A DNA stretch of 64,000 bases from Imbricaverruca yamaguchii (GCA_034440575.1 JAOTOL010001466.1:1-64000); one strand, 5' to 3'; shown: positions 20,401-32,470, numbered from the stretch's first letter. Made by a program: numbers and translations. Notes: a model not told the origin generated them from the sequence alone.

Positions 20401-20993
20401 AGGAGTTCGATATTCGTATTCAGCAGAAGTCGACGACCACTTCGATTTCCACCAAATATCGCTCATCGACATGGAATAGGATTCGGAACACACACACACC
20501 ATAACATTTCATGGAACATAACATTTGCTGACATCCAGAGGTCAAAATGTGAATGAATGTACATACCTTGACGTGTACAACGATATTCTAGGCAAGCATT
20601 CGACACCGCTGGTCATAACATATAACTAATTTCACGGTATCCTAAGCAAGAAATGGTTGGCGAATCCAAGCATATGGTATGCACCTCCATCTGATCATAC
20701 ACGCACACGAAACTAATAACACGGTACTCCAAGCAAGACCTGGTTGCCAGATAAAAGAACACCACAAGTTTCACTTTTTCCCTTCATGATTATTTCCCAT
20801 AGACTTTAACATCGGACACTGTGGAGGGCCAAAACCATTACCCCCTAGATTTTCCACAAACTTGCAACATGTGTTCCTCATTAGGTGCTACATATGTCAT
20901 GTCAAGCGTTCTGCGGGCCACTGCAAGTTGTGACTCGCAGACGTCGCCGTGTGGCCACCGAATATAAAGCTAAGGGAATTAAGCGGGATATTA

Positions 20994-21185
20994 TTTATTA
21001 TTATTGTATTTATTTATTGGTTGGTTCACGACACACTTTATGCACATTCACGGCTGATGGCGCCGCCCACACTGTTTCGCTGGTGGGCCGCGGGATTGGG
21101 AAATGTCCTGTGTGGCGCCCGAGTCGAACCCGGGACCTTTGGTACCCATAGCCCGACACCTTAACCACTCGGCCACCCCGGCCCC
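20994..21185 (-). mobile_element. tRNA-derived SINE, family 1
   Basis: On the minus strand: GTGGCCGAGTGGTTAAGGTG (box A), CCGGGTTCGACTCGGGC (box B), body CCCAATCCCGCGGCCCACC, then a tail of (AATA)n. Flanks TAAGCGGGATATTA (20980-20993) and TAAGTGGGATATTA (21186-21199) form a 14-bp target-site duplication with one mismatch. The tRNA-like region is better kept than in the copy at 8065. Confidence 0.93.
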
Positions 21186-21534
21186 TAAGTGGGATATTAG
21201 AATACATAATGATAGCATAATCATGAATGAGCGTTCTATCGAAGCATCTGGTAAATCTCATCATGACACAACTAATGACACGGTGCCCCAAGCAAGGACT
21301 GGTCGACAGTTAAAAGAGCATCACAAGTTTAACTTTTTCCCTTAATGCTTAGCTTCCCACAGGGTTTATATATCCCATAGGGGACACTTACATGGGACCT
21401 TATGGAGGATGAAAGCCCTTATAATTTCCACAAAATTGAACCCTGTGTGCGCCATTTGGTGCTACATATGTGATGTTAAAAACTCTGTGAGACATTGTAA
21501 TCCGTGACCTACAGAGGTCACTGTGGTAACCGGA

Positions 21535-22650
21535 CAAATGTACGTAATGGAAATGTGCCTATGTCACATGTACGTACGCACATGAACGTAGGCAAATGTA
21601 CGTAAGCGCAAATGTACGTATAGCAATTGTGCGTAAGCGCAGATGTACGTATGACTAATGTACGTAAGCACACATGTATGTATGGCAAATGTGCTTATGC
21701 GCAAAAGTACGTATGCGCAAATGCACATATGCGCAAAAGTGCGTGAGCGCAAATGTACATAAGAATAAATGTACATATGACATATGGATCTAACCAAATG
21801 TGCTTAAACGCAAAGGCACGAATGCATAAATGTACGTATATTGGCTCATGCGCACATTTGCTCTTGCATTATTTTACGTTTAGGTACCGTTGCGCTTGCT
21901 TACATTTGCGCTTACGTGCTTTTGCGCTTACATACATTTGCGCTTACGTACACTTGTACATACATACATTTACACTTACGCACATTTATGCTTACGTATA
22001 TTTGTGCATATATACATTTGCGCATACGTACATATACATTTGCGCATAGGTACATTTGCGCTTGGGTACATTTGAGCATACGTACTTTTGCGCTTACGGA
22101 CATATATACTTACGTACTTTAGCGCTTGCATACATTTGTGATTACGTACATCTGCTCTTACGTACATTTGATGTACGTAAACTCAAAGGTACTTATGCGT
22201 AAGTGGACGTACATTTGCATACACATACAATTGCACATACGTTCATTTGCGCATACGTTCGTTTGCGCATACTCACATTTGCGATACGTACTATTTGCGC
22301 TCACGTACATTTGCGCTTACGTACTTTTACGCATATATACATTTGCGCTTACGTATATTTGCACATACGTACTTTTGCGCATACGTACATTTGCGCTCAT
22401 GTACTATTGCGCTTACGTACATTTGCGCTTACGTACTTTTGCGCATACGTACTTTTGCGCATACGTATATTTGCGCTTACGTATTTTTGCTCATACGTAG
22501 ATTTGCACATACGTACATTTTGTATGCGTACATTCGCGCTTACGTACAATTGACATTTGCACATCTGCGCTTAAGCACTTTTGTTTACCTACATTTGCTT
22601 ACGTACATCTGCCATACGTTCATTTGTCCTTACGTACATTTGTTCTAGAA
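21535..22650. repeat. 16-bp minisatellite in two opposed orientations
   Basis: The unit is close to ACATTTGCGCTTACGT. From about 21838 to 22650 it runs forward; from 21535 to about 21835 the reverse complement (ACGTAAGCGCAAATGT) runs. The array therefore switches polarity near 21790-21840 and could fold on itself. Sixteen is not a multiple of three and the unit is stop-free on the plus strand, so the forward part opens all three frames. Confidence 0.92.
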
Positions 22651-22906
22651 TCGTCGCCGCGTGGCCATCGAATATCAAACTAAGGGAGCTTAGAGGAATA
22701 TTTGAATAAATAACGATCCCATATGCATATATCGGTGTTCTATTCAAGCATCCGTTACCTGTGACCCCAGCAAAGAATTAACAACACCGTACCCTAAGCA
22801 AACACATACATTGTATTACCTTGTGTACAATTGCGAGTGCTCATCTCCATAGACACAACTGCTTCTTTCTGTCATCCGCTACGTTCAGACGTCGTTTAAT
22901 AGGAAG

Positions 22907-23120
22907 CAGTGGCGGAGCCAGGATTTTTATAAGGGGCGACCTCCCGGAAATGTGATGAAACAGAGATAATTATCGGCCCGCGAAACGCACCGAAATGTAG
23001 GGTGTTGAGTGGTGAAAGTATTAAAAAATTGTTTGATCTAGTATAATTTGTAATCCTAAGGGGCCCCGTCCCCTTTGGTGCCCCTCTGATAGTGAGGGTG
23101 TTCATGATAAGGATGGGTTC
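22907..23120 (+). mobile_element. possible hAT-like transposon end
   Basis: CAGTGGCGGAGCCAGGATTT resembles the termini of many animal hAT elements. The following sequence has GGGGCGACCTCCC and GGGGCCCCGTCCCC. No matching opposite end or target-site duplication was found, so this is probably a fragment. Confidence 0.4.
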
Positions 23121-23284
23121 CACATTATTGCGTTTTTTATCACCGGCATGCTTTCTCAAAATGAGGCGTGAATTCCAGTGGTGAAAAGCAAATCCAAGAT
23201 GTTGGGGACAGAGGAAAGACTAGCAACATGCTTTACCAGCTACGCTCAACATATGACATCCTGCAACTTGTTTTTCTTTCTTTT

Positions 23285-23640
23285 TCCCTAACCCGTGTCA
23301 TCCAGGCGAAGGCAAAATAGAGGGCGAACAGAAGGCGAAACAACTGGCATCTCTGGAACGGTCGTCACCAAAGCTATCGCCGGGCTGTCTGTTTCGCCAA
23401 CGCTGGAGCGACCGTAGCTGCTGTAGCAGCTGCGGTCAGGCCACAGCTGTGGTCGCTTGGCGTTCTTGGCGGAGGATCTAACGTGCATCCACACAGACAG
23501 CTTAGACACCGCTATCGCACAATAAGGGCCATCCTCGCCGCGACAAGGATCGCCCAGCAAACAGGCCAACTGATTAGAATGTAGTAGGACAGCATGACTT
23601 GAGCAGTCTGACAGCAACAATGAAGCTATATTTTAAATAT
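23285..23640. repeat. degenerate copy of transposon-internal sequence
   Basis: 23465-23575 aligns in direct orientation with 23945-24030 inside the adjacent transposon (GGCGGAGGATCTAACG, ACACCGCTATCGCAC, GGATCGCCCAGC, CCAACTGAT). At 23397-23463 GCGACC faces GGTCGC and AACGC faces GCGTT around AGCTGCTGTAGCAGCT, giving a long hairpin. Confidence 0.6.
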
Positions 23641-23649
23641 AACTTAGCC

Positions 23650-23868
23650 AGGGTTAAGTCAAATCAAAACTCGAACGATGATGTGAAGGACCGCACAGCC
23701 CTGTGGTCATCACCCGCGGCGTGAGGGGCGCCTTATCTCAAGTAGGAGCTTGTGCGAGGGACGGACGGGAGCGACCTCTGGACCGCGCAGTCTGGTGGCA
23801 CGCGCGGAGGACGACGGACAGTGGACATCACGAGAGCTACGTCTTCCTCCCGCCCACCCAAGCCACCA
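23650..23868 (+). repeat. left terminal inverted repeat
   Basis: Pairs with 27450-27664 in inverted orientation at about 75-80% identity by eye, with the best-kept part around CCTCTGGACCGCGCAGTCTG. Confidence 0.8.
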
Positions 23869-24257
23869 CGCCGCACGCTCCTACTCCGCCGACTACCGTT
23901 GCAGCCGTTGAGCCTGTTTCGGCATGTCGCGAACTTGTCGCGGCGCGGGCGGAGGATCCAACGTCGATTTAAACACCGCTAGCGCACGATGCGGACTACC
24001 GGCGCCGTGACGAGGGATCGGCCAGCTGATAGCGGACCTGTCCATGGTGAGGGCGGCGCGTCTGGGCAGTTGGCCAGCGTCCCGCACGGCGATACCGGCC
24101 AGCGCGCGCTGGACGACGGCGGGGGGGGGGGCAGACGACAGCGCCGGCGCGGCAGTGTAGGTCCCGGACGGTGCGTGGCGCAGAACGGCGAGATGGCTTG
24201 TCGCATCGCACCAGGCCGGCGTGGAAGCCACAGAGCTGGACCGGCGCGAGAGGAAAA

Positions 24258-24425
24258 CTCGTGTACATAGGGTGCGCTCTTTGTCTCCTCCATTCCACGG
24301 ATTCCGTGGATTGTGACGTTGCATATTTCGTGGACTGCAGCCACGGGACGTTCTGTGAAATTTCGCGCCGGGTTACTTATGTAAGCTGTTTGTGTCGCTG
24401 TTCGCAAACCTTCGAGAACGACACA
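24258..24425 (+). repeat. inner inverted repeat, left arm
   Basis: Matches the reverse complement of 25470-25625: CATTCCACGGATTCCGTGGA, CTGCAGCCACGG, AATTTCGCGCCGGGTTACTT. It may mark a second element nested inside the first, spanning about 24258-25625. Confidence 0.8.
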
Positions 24426-24839
24426 TGACGTCAGAGTCAACAGAATCCGTGGACTCTGGTGTCGTGTGTCGTTCTTTGTCCATTCCTCACGAATTCCGCG
24501 GCCAGATTCCGTGGATTCTGCGGGGAACGTGCGGACTGAAAAATAAACTGTCCAGTCCCGTCCTGTGCTGTTTCTTCCAAGATGGTGACGCACGTTGGAA
24601 GTGATGTACGGGCCAAGGAAGACATTGTAAATTCGCAAGCAGTGTTGTCGAGAGGATACGATTGGGATATATTGTGCGAAGATATCACTAATGAATGTCA
24701 TGTTCCCACCGGCAAGGGTTTTCCGTTGCAGCGTGGTCAAATTCTCAACTGTTGAGGTGAAATAGCAATAAGTTAGACACTACCTTCAGAAACTTCTTTT
24801 TCTGATTATTTGCATCTCCACCCTGTGAGCATGCCGATG

Positions 24840-25250
24840 TCGGCCCGCTGCCCGCATGTGTCGGGGCGAGCTCGACATCTCGTAAACGGCACGCCGACAT
24901 CGGGCCGCTCTCGGCCCGATGTCTGGATACTGATCTGGAATATGGACATATGTCGGGCTGAATTCGGCATATCAATAACGGCCAACTGACGTCGGGCCGT
25001 TGTCGGACCTCCCACACCCCAGCCGACAGCAGGCCCAGAACGCCCCGACAGCAGCCTGACAGCGGTTATACGTTGGCCGGGTGTTGGGTGTATGCCGACT
25101 TGACGGACACTCCACTCCTCAGTCCACAGCGGGCCACTGGCGTCCAGATAACGGAACGACGCCGGTCCGCTGTCGGTATGTTCGCTGGGCAATGACCAAT
25201 GTGAATTGTCCTCCCTGCACTTGACATGCCTGTCATGATGACCTGACATG
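24840..25250. repeat. palindrome-rich CCGACA/TGTCGG block
   Basis: Repeated GTCGGGC and GCCGACA words in both orientations. An 11-bp perfect stem at 24897-24922 is ACATCGGGCCG, loop CTCT, CGGCCCGATGT. Likely a foldback MITE-like insertion; boundaries are uncertain. Confidence 0.6.
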
Positions 25251-25469
25251 TCTGACATTCATCTACCTAGATCACGAGCCATCTCAGAATGGTTTCGCAT
25301 TTTTATCATTTTTGTTGTCGACACCATAAGCATTAAATTAGGTATCAGTCGCCAATAACAATAAGATCATAGGTGGTAGCCTTGTATGAATTACTAGTGT
25401 TGCCATTAAGTGATTCAACCACATTGCTTTAATGCTACAGCATGCAATGAATGCTAATCATGAAAAAAT

Positions 25470-25625
25470 AGTTGGAAGATTTCCGAACAGTGACACAAAT
25501 GGCTCACAAAAGTAACCCGGCGCGAAATTCCACAGAAAGTTCCGTGGCTGCAGACCACAAAGCATTCAACGTCACCCTCCACGGAATCCGTGGAATGAAT
25601 GAGACAAAAAATGCACCCATCGCAA
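25470..25625 (-). repeat. inner inverted repeat, right arm
   Basis: Inverted partner of 24258-24425; contains TCCACGGAATCCGTGGAATG, itself a short palindrome. Confidence 0.8.
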
Positions 25626-26715
25626 ACACCGGCGGCGGCGACGTAGGGGCACGCAACCCGCCCCTCAATCACCCTCAATCTCGGGACATTTTGACTGACA
25701 TGGAGCGGTCCGAGGAGGCAGCGCCGCCCTCGCGGCGGCAACTAAAACCATCGCAAACACTCGTCAGGAACGCCGCGGCCACAGCCGGGCGCCGTGCGAG
25801 CGGGGGGAGGGGGAGGGCGGCTGCCGCCCGGGGCGGTGACCGACAGGGGGCGAGGATGTGGACGAGCGCAAACAAAACAACACCACGTGCCGAGCAGAAG
25901 CGGAGACGCCGACCGACCGGTGGGATCCGGGGGAGCCGTGTGGGCTAAAATGTAACTGAAGCCAGGGTACCCCGCGAGGTGGCGTCAATGGACAGTCATG
26001 CACATTAGGGTGTGTCACGAAGGATCTTTTTTGGAAATTGCACTTTGCTTAGTGAAATTATCGTGCAGATCACCTAAAAAAACATGTGGTCGAAACCAAA
26101 TCGAAATCAAACAATAAACAAAATATGCGACTGGCCGATAAAGAAACAAATTTGCCGGGCGCCCGGCGTTGAAGTCTCCAGTGATGGCGCTCCGTTGCGA
26201 TTGGCATCTAACACCACGCGTCCGGCTACCGACGGAGCGCCGCCGCGGCGCTGTGACGAAAAAGGCAGCAGTCGGTGCTGTGGATGACTGATGAATGGAT
26301 TCTGGTGATGAAGCTCATTAATAAAACTCAATGAAAGTGTTGTGGGGTAAAAGGCTTTTAATAAGCACCAGTCGCTTAATAAGTTGCCTGGATATCTGAC
26401 GCATGAAAGAAAGGTTCACTTTACGTCGCTTGTTCGCTACATTTTCAATCAGTAGATCTATCGGCGTATAATGCTAACATTTTCACTTTTGAAAGCTTGA
26501 ACATCTTCAAAATTCCTCGTCTGTTTACATCGAAGACCAATTCAATCATTCTGAGACACTTGATATCTTATTGTTATGACAAATAGACCAGGCGAAATCG
26601 GCATCATGCTCCGTTCCACTACAACCGAAGGAGACGGGCATACAGCGACGTCACCTTTTGTACGAGCGGCCACATTTTTTTGTACGAACTATCATTTTAT
26701 AACTCTACTACTTGT

Positions 26716-27117
26716 CTACATGCTCGACAGAAAACCCGACATGAAATCCTTTTTGCTGCTGAGCACTGGCACTGCTGACCTGTGTTTCAACTTCGCCACA
26801 ATGTAACCGTGGCGGGCCTCTTCACCAATTACCTTCAAAGACGCCTCGGTCACCACTTTCACCATCCGTTCCACCGTCTGACTGTGCACGGGGTATGGCG
26901 GTACTTCGAGAGGACTCGCGGTGATGTCTAGTAAGTCATCATCGGACAGTTGTTGCGTCAAGGGCGGCTCGGTTATCGCCTCATTACACCAATCAATCAG
27001 CTCCATGATGCTGTTGCACATGATGCTGTCCATGATGCTGTTGCTGTTGTTGTACTCCACGCGACCGGTGCTCGGAACGGGACCTGTGGTCCGCTCGGGT
27101 GAGCTCAGGACGGGCAC
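26716..27117 (-). pseudogene. transposase-like C-terminal remnant
   Basis: The 133-aa frame ends in PPYPVHSQTVERMVKVVTEA, then GEEARHGYIVAKLKHR and SSKKDF. From memory, a block of the form H-T/S-Q-x-V-E-R-x-V-K-x-V-T-E-A-S followed by R-x-G-x-I and K-K-D-F ends an unclassified group of transposon-encoded proteins common in arthropods and cnidarians. Its place inside terminal inverted repeats supports this. The N-terminal and catalytic parts are absent or scrambled, so it is not functional. Confidence 0.55.
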
Positions 27118-27449
27118 CTGTGCCCAGGATAGGTACCTGTGGTCCGTGCAGGCCGTGCCCGGGACCTGTGGTCCACGCGGGAGACGTCCGGAACAGATAA
27201 CTATGGTCGCGCGGGCATCGCTCGGGACTCACCTGCAGTCCGCTCGCCTCTCACTCGCCGCTCACTCACCTGCAGTCCGCGCGGATGGTGCCCGGGACGG
27301 AAGCTATGTCCCGGGGGCCCACTCAACACCGCAACACTAGTCAGTAAGCACAACTCGGCAATGGCCGCGCACGAGGGCTGACTTACTGCGGCTCGCTCCA
27401 TGGCGACACGGAGGAAGGCGGGCGTCGGCGTGGGATGAATGTCAACACC

Positions 27450-27664
27450 TATAGCGTCGCGGGAAAGACGTCGCTCTCTGGTGCCGTACAATCTCCGCCG
27501 TTCTCCGCACGTGTCACCAGACTGCGCGGTCCAGAGGCCATTCCCGTCTGTCCCTCCCACGAGCTCTCCCTCTCGAGATAAGGCGCCCTTACACCCGCGA
27601 GTTATGACCTCCCCGTTGTACGTTCCTTCGCCTCGCCGTTCGAGTTTTAACTTGGCTTAACCCT
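27450..27664 (-). repeat. right terminal inverted repeat
   Basis: Inverted partner of 23650-23868, ending CTTAACCCT. Confidence 0.8.
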
Positions 27665-29079
27665 AATTCAATCACATTTATATCTGAGGCTGGCCGTCAG
27701 TATTCCTCACACTCATCGCCAACTCTCAGGAATAATCTTCGGGCCCCAATCTCACAGATGCCGATCCCGAACTTCAGGAACATCCCAATTCAGTACTCTC
27801 TGGCCCTCAGGGGACCTATTCGTAAATTAGGCTCTCTCTCTCTCGAACTTGCATGGACAATGGGCAAGTTTCACGTAATATGTGTTTGGTTGAAAAAAGG
27901 TAATAATACTTCGTAGACAAAACTGAAATATTTTGATCTCAGGAGAGCCATTTACAGGATAATTAAAAAATTTCACTGAAGGGTTGCTATGAATATAAAA
28001 ACCTCACGTAGCAACAACGTCAGATCTGTGAGGGCCACAAAACTGCCAAGTCTCAAGCACCCAGGTGATTGTTGAATTGTTGCATTGGGTACGTTGGGTT
28101 GTTCCACGCCAAGTTTTTCAACCGACTCGCGCCATGGACACTAAGGCGAAGGCTTGTGCTACTGAAATGTTGCCACTTTGAACGGAAAGATGAAGCTTGG
28201 AAGGGTATATAATCTATTGTGGTGGCTATACAGCAACTAACATCTTTGTTTCAAATCCGGCGCAATGCGGTGCGTACGAACAGCAAAAGCTTGCACTGTT
28301 TATTGGCAAAACGGTAAAATAATGGAAAAGACAATGACATAAATTATGTGTGGCTTAGCTTAACGAACTCTGAGCAAAACAGAAGCTATTTATACCTAGT
28401 TCCATAATTGGCATTCCATAGTTGGGTATACTGCAAGCTGCATCTCAATGTATGTACTTGATAAATTTTCAATGAATAGCATGCCAAGTTTATTTTAATT
28501 TGTGAATATTGCACGTTTCACATCACATATTGGTAAAATATATGAGCAAATACATAGAAATGGAGTTGAAATGCACATGTGCATTATGATAGCCCGGCAG
28601 GTGTCATAGCATACCTTCAAGGAGTATTGTGATAAAAAGATTGGGTAAGATGCCCGCTCCAATTAGTGCAATCCATGGAGATATTGCAAGAGATATTGGT
28701 GATAAGGACTACTATCAAATGACAAATGCAGGGATGATTTTGGATTACCCTATGAACTTTAGACAAGGTACACATGCGTTCAGGCTGATGTTTTGAATTG
28801 AAGTGATTCATTAGCAAGAACTGCTATGGATTTTAGATTGACAGTGCTAAAACAATGTTTTTTTGTTTGTTAGGTGTATGATGTCGAAGCGAGTACAGTG
28901 GGCTGCCGAAATTTCGTCATGGAAACGATGCTCCTAAACTTGACATAAGTTCTTCAAACACAATTTTGGTTCAGCACCATGCTCGTACATGCACCTTTTT
29001 CATTTGTTTTTAGATGCCTAATTTAGGAGTAACAATTTTAACGATGCTGATACAAAATATGTATTCTTATTAACTGATA
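27665..29079. other. intergenic, no gene recognised
   Basis: AT-rich sequence with only short frames and no recognised repeat. Confidence 0.4.
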
Positions 29080-29315
29080 TTGTGTAACAAACCACATCAT
29101 AGGTAATATTACCTAAAATTGTGATAAGAGATGTTCGTGCATCACAATACGCAATGATAAGTATCAGCATGGTACTTATCGACAACATACTGTTAGAAAT
29201 TAAATACGAAGATCTCATAGCGACTCATCACAAAGCACGATGTCCATTCTTCGTTGGCAGGGATGTTAATTCAGTGTTCATAAAGTGGTATATTCCATCT
29301 TATTTCACGAATAAT
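29080..29315 (-). repeat. dispersed TCGACATC element, minus-strand copy
   Basis: The reverse complement reads GTGATAATTATTCGTGAAAT, GATGGAATATACCACTTTAT and GAACACTGAATTAACATCCC, matching the 5' part of the family. Read on the plus strand, one frame gives YIPSYFTNN, where the 50.7-kb copy gives YIPSCFTNN. Confidence 0.65.
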
Positions 29316-29484
29316 TATCACTGTAGATTGAGGACTTTTGGATTGTTGGCTTTATTTGACTTTATTTGAACATGTAATGTCAGGCATACAGTGAAATTTC
29401 ATTGAGCCTGAGAAAAACATAGAAGTATAGTACTGCTGGGGTTTCTGTAGTTCGTTGCGAAATTTAATGGCAGTCTGGCACAGT

Positions 29485-29715
29485 GATAAGTTGTTCGTGA
29501 AATACGGTGAAATATACCACTTTCTGAACACTCAATCGACATCCTTCTCCAAGAAGTATCGACATCCTGCTCCTTGGAACCTACACCATCAGCTCGAATT
29601 TGAGTCTGAGGCATCAAAATCATTTTAAATGACACTAATTTCATGGCAAAGTTCGACATCCTCTGTGCTCGTTTCGACATCTCACACCTAACAAAAAAAA
29701 ACATTATTTTAACCA
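29485..29715 (+). repeat. dispersed TCGACATC element, internally deleted copy
   Basis: GTGATAAGTTGTTCGTGAAA, GAAATATACCACTTTCTGAA, CAATCGACATCCTTCTCC and GTATCGACATCCTGCTCC are followed directly by the 3' end (GTTCGACATCCT, GTTTCGACATCTCACACC, ATTATTTTAACC). About 200 bp of the middle, present at 41636 and 50729, are missing. Confidence 0.75.
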
Positions 29716-30400
29716 TGCCATAGCCTGGCACTATTGTGTTTCAAGGTATTCACGAGACAATGTTTGCATGGATTTTACCTGCATAAAGCAAAAGCTATGG
29801 TTGGGCTTGGTTGTGTCAGACTTAGTTATTTTGAAAATTGTTTCTTTTTGATATTTTTTTTTTAAAAAAAGAAATCTTAGGCCATGTTACATTAGGTTTC
29901 ACTTTTCAGGTAATTTTGTTAGAGCTAAAAATTATTGGATTATGCGCTTTTTTATTTATTTGCTTCGGAGGTTAGGTTGTGTTAGGTTAGGCTATGCTAC
30001 GCTTAATCTTTTTTGCATTCTTTTCTGCTATATTACCCATCTCCAAACTTACTTTTTGTGCTACTATCCCCGTCAACTGGAAAGTATGCTTTTGGAGAGG
30101 AAACGAGCAGCCACATCATGTCGACCACATGGTGACATTGCGCTGGAAAAAGAAATTCCAAGAATTCAAACATTATCTTCAAGCACAAATTTGCCAAATG
30201 TCTTGCCATCTTCAGCATGCTGTAGTCAGCTAGAAAATGTAAATTATCTTCACTTAATGCTAATATGGAAGGGCTGTGGACATCCATGTTCCCAATAAAA
30301 TGGATACTAACAAGTCAAAGTTCCCAACTGCAAAAAGTATACTTCTATTTTGCCATAGTTTCACAAAAATCAAAGGTAAAACACCGTTTTAGAGCTAAAC
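29716..30400. other. intergenic, no gene recognised
   Basis: AT-rich with T and A runs at 29850-29875. No recognised feature. Confidence 0.4.
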
Positions 30401-31620
30401 CTTGATATGAAAAACGTCAATGTTTACACCTCTGAGGAGTCCTCGAAAAAAATAGCTTTCAGGGAAAGCATGCAGCTCCACGAACGGCCTCGCAGTCTCT
30501 ATTTCTCGCAAACATCGATAGCTCTCGGAACCCTCCTTAAGGAGGGTTTCGGGATGGGCACTTTCAAACATTCCAGGGGCTCTATCAGCCCCCCAAAACA
30601 GACTTTTATGGCCCTCAGGCATCCTGTTTATTCCTCAGCTGTCGGGGGGCCATTTCCAGCCGAGGGCCTCTTCACAGCTGGCATCGATATTCCAGCCTCG
30701 GGCTGGTCCTCTGTCGTCCTCAAGGCCCTCGCAAACCCTCAGGGTGGACGTCTTATGTTCAGTGCCCTTTCACAAACTGTTAGATATGTTTCAATTTTGC
30801 CTCGGTTATATATCCCTTAGGGCGGTCGTCTTGAAGGTCCCATCGTACCCCCGGGAGGGTGGGCATCCTCCATTCCATGGAAACACCATTACTTTCTAGA
30901 AGCCCGGCCCCTCCATGGGCCAGCCTTTATGTAGACTGGGAACCACCTGCATCAGCACGGATCGTCTCCGGGTAGGGGGTCTCCATCGGCGGAGCCCCGC
31001 TGTCGTCTGAGCGACAGCGGCTCCATTAGCGTGAGCCATTAGCGTGAGCCAAACCCGACCCAGTGGCTTTGCAAGTCCGGCCCAGCGTCCCTATCCGTTG
31101 GCTCAGGGACCCTCATTCACTGCTTGGAACACTTCCCGTCCGGCAGGAGTCCTCTCTTAAAAAGTTTGGGCCTCCTCCATCACTCAATAGGCTTCCTATG
31201 CAGTTTCGGCCCCCTCATGCCGACTTTGGACCCTCTCAGATGGCTCGGGGTCCTCCCGCGGTTAATCATCCTCTCAGTCGGCGCGAGGGTACTCCTCAGC
31301 GATCCAATCCCGTCTGTCAGGCCTTGGATTGAGTCCATCAGTCAGGACAGGGTCCCTTGTACGGCTCGGGCCCCATCACTCAGCACAAGGGACCTTTCTG
31401 ACAATCAGAGGTCCTCTGGTATCCAGGACCCCACTTCCCCTCGGTCTGGGGAGACAAATGGCACTTCCCGGTAGCCCTGTCAGTCAGGCGGCGGGCCTTT
31501 CCTTCCGCGTGGGCTCCGTCGACAGCACAGACCATTCATATTGTCTCGGGGCCCCCTCGAACCATCCAGTGCCACCTCAGTCAATCTAGAAGCCCTTCAC
31601 GTTAGCCTAGCCAATGGCCC
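30400..31620. repeat. degenerate GC-rich short-period repeat
   Basis: Recurring words of the form CTCAG-C-GGnnGGG and GGCCCTC/GGGTCCT recur at loose intervals of roughly 25-30 bp over about 1.2 kb, without a long frame or recognised gene. It resembles a decayed minisatellite like the block at 12960. Confidence 0.5.
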
Positions 31621-32265
31621 TTACCATCTTCGTGAGGTCACTCAGTTGGTTCGGGAACCAACTACCGGATGGGTACTCAACCGACAACGGACCCAACAAT
31701 GAACTCAACGACAGAGAAGAAGGCCTGCTCCGACCCGCGGGTGTACCCATGCACGTCCCGCACGCTGGCAACTAATCCTTTAGAAATGCATTTCCTCAGG
31801 ATTGTCCCGCGTGCTCTCGAATTACTGAGAGGAGACCATTAGAGTTTAACCGCATGACCATTCAAGCGACCCGTAACCCTGCGGTCCCGCCAAGCTCACG
31901 ATTGGGGTTTTTAAGAACAATCAGGTCCCAGACGGTGTTCGACGCCTATTTCACATCAGTTTGATGCATTATTATAGCTGGTAAGTCTTAACACTTCAGA
32001 ATTACCAAACTGCAATACTAGTCTGTCCGGAAGCACCTGGTGACATCACCTGGTGACACGATACTACTTCACACTAAATACAATCGATCATTGAATTTGC
32101 ATGGCTGATGCACGCGCCTCAACGATGGTGTATTATCGCTCCAATCGCCAACCTTAGAAGTCCCACAGTCAAATTCCCCTACTTCAAGTTGTCAGACACG
32201 CTGCTTCGCTTCCCAGACAAGACGTCAGCTAGCCCAGTGTATTGTTACAGTACCGATGAGACACA

Positions 32266-32300
32266 GAAGGTGGGGCGGGGTGCAGCGGGGCGGGGCACCC
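32266..32300. repeat. short G-rich tract 3' of ferritin 2
   Basis: GGTGGGGCGGGG-type sequence at the position of the longer pentamer array of copy 1. Confidence 0.8.
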
Positions 32301-32374
32301 TGGCGACGGAGGCTACTCCGCCCCGCGGCCGGGCGGTCCGCCAACGCCGCCGCTGACGTGGCTGCGGTGCGCGC

Positions 32375-32470
32375 CTACTTCAGGTGACAGTCGAAGATGT
32401 ACTCGCCGAGGTTGGATCCGCAGCGCTTCAGACGGGTGACCATGTCGCTCAGCTCCTTGATGGCCTCCAC
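32375..32470 (-). CDS. ferritin 2 exon 3
   Basis: Encodes residues 141-171 ([14 protein letters not shown] to IFDCHLK) and stop TAG at 32375-32377. Confidence 0.95.
   Translation of the reverse strand: MEAIKELSDMVTRLKRCGSNLGEYIFDCHLK

Larger units (their letters stand above)
20560..22800. repeat. tandem repeat, about 370 bp, interrupted twice
   Basis: Blocks around 20700-20995, 21186-21540 and 22650-22800 share an ordered set of words: ACACGGTACTCCAAGCAAG, AAAAGAACACCACAAGTTT, CACTTTTTCCCTTCATG, GGTGCTACATATGTCATG and CGTCGCCGTGTGGCCACCG. With the SINE removed, the spacing between the first two is about 370 bp. The second unit is split by the 16-bp array, after which the third begins. Confidence 0.75.
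23650..27664. mobile_element. 4.0-kb DNA transposon with long terminal inverted repeats
   Basis: The ends are inverted copies over about 215 bp. 23650 onward (AGGGTTAAG, AAAACTCGAACG, GGCGCCTTATCTC, CTCTGGACCGCGCAGTCTGG) matches the reverse complement of 27450-27664. Inside lie a second inverted pair (24258-24425 against 25470-25625), a palindromic GC-rich block (24840-25250) and a transposase-like C-terminus on the minus strand (26716-27117). No clear target-site duplication was found. TTAA occurs just inside both ends but the termini are not piggyBac-like. The class is unresolved, and the element looks inactive. Confidence 0.8.

Noticed and set aside
20994..21185. Genuine tRNA-Leu or tRNA-Ser gene (minus strand)
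   Set aside because: The head has tRNA-like boxes, but the acceptor stem is not closed, a SINE body and tail follow, and a target-site duplication flanks it.
21841..22648. Repeat proteins rich in Tyr, Leu and Thr
   Set aside because: Translation of the 16-bp array in three frames.
23650..27664. piggyBac transposon because of TTAA near both ends
   Set aside because: TTAA is four bases inside matching sequence and not the boundary of similarity, and termini do not begin with CCY.
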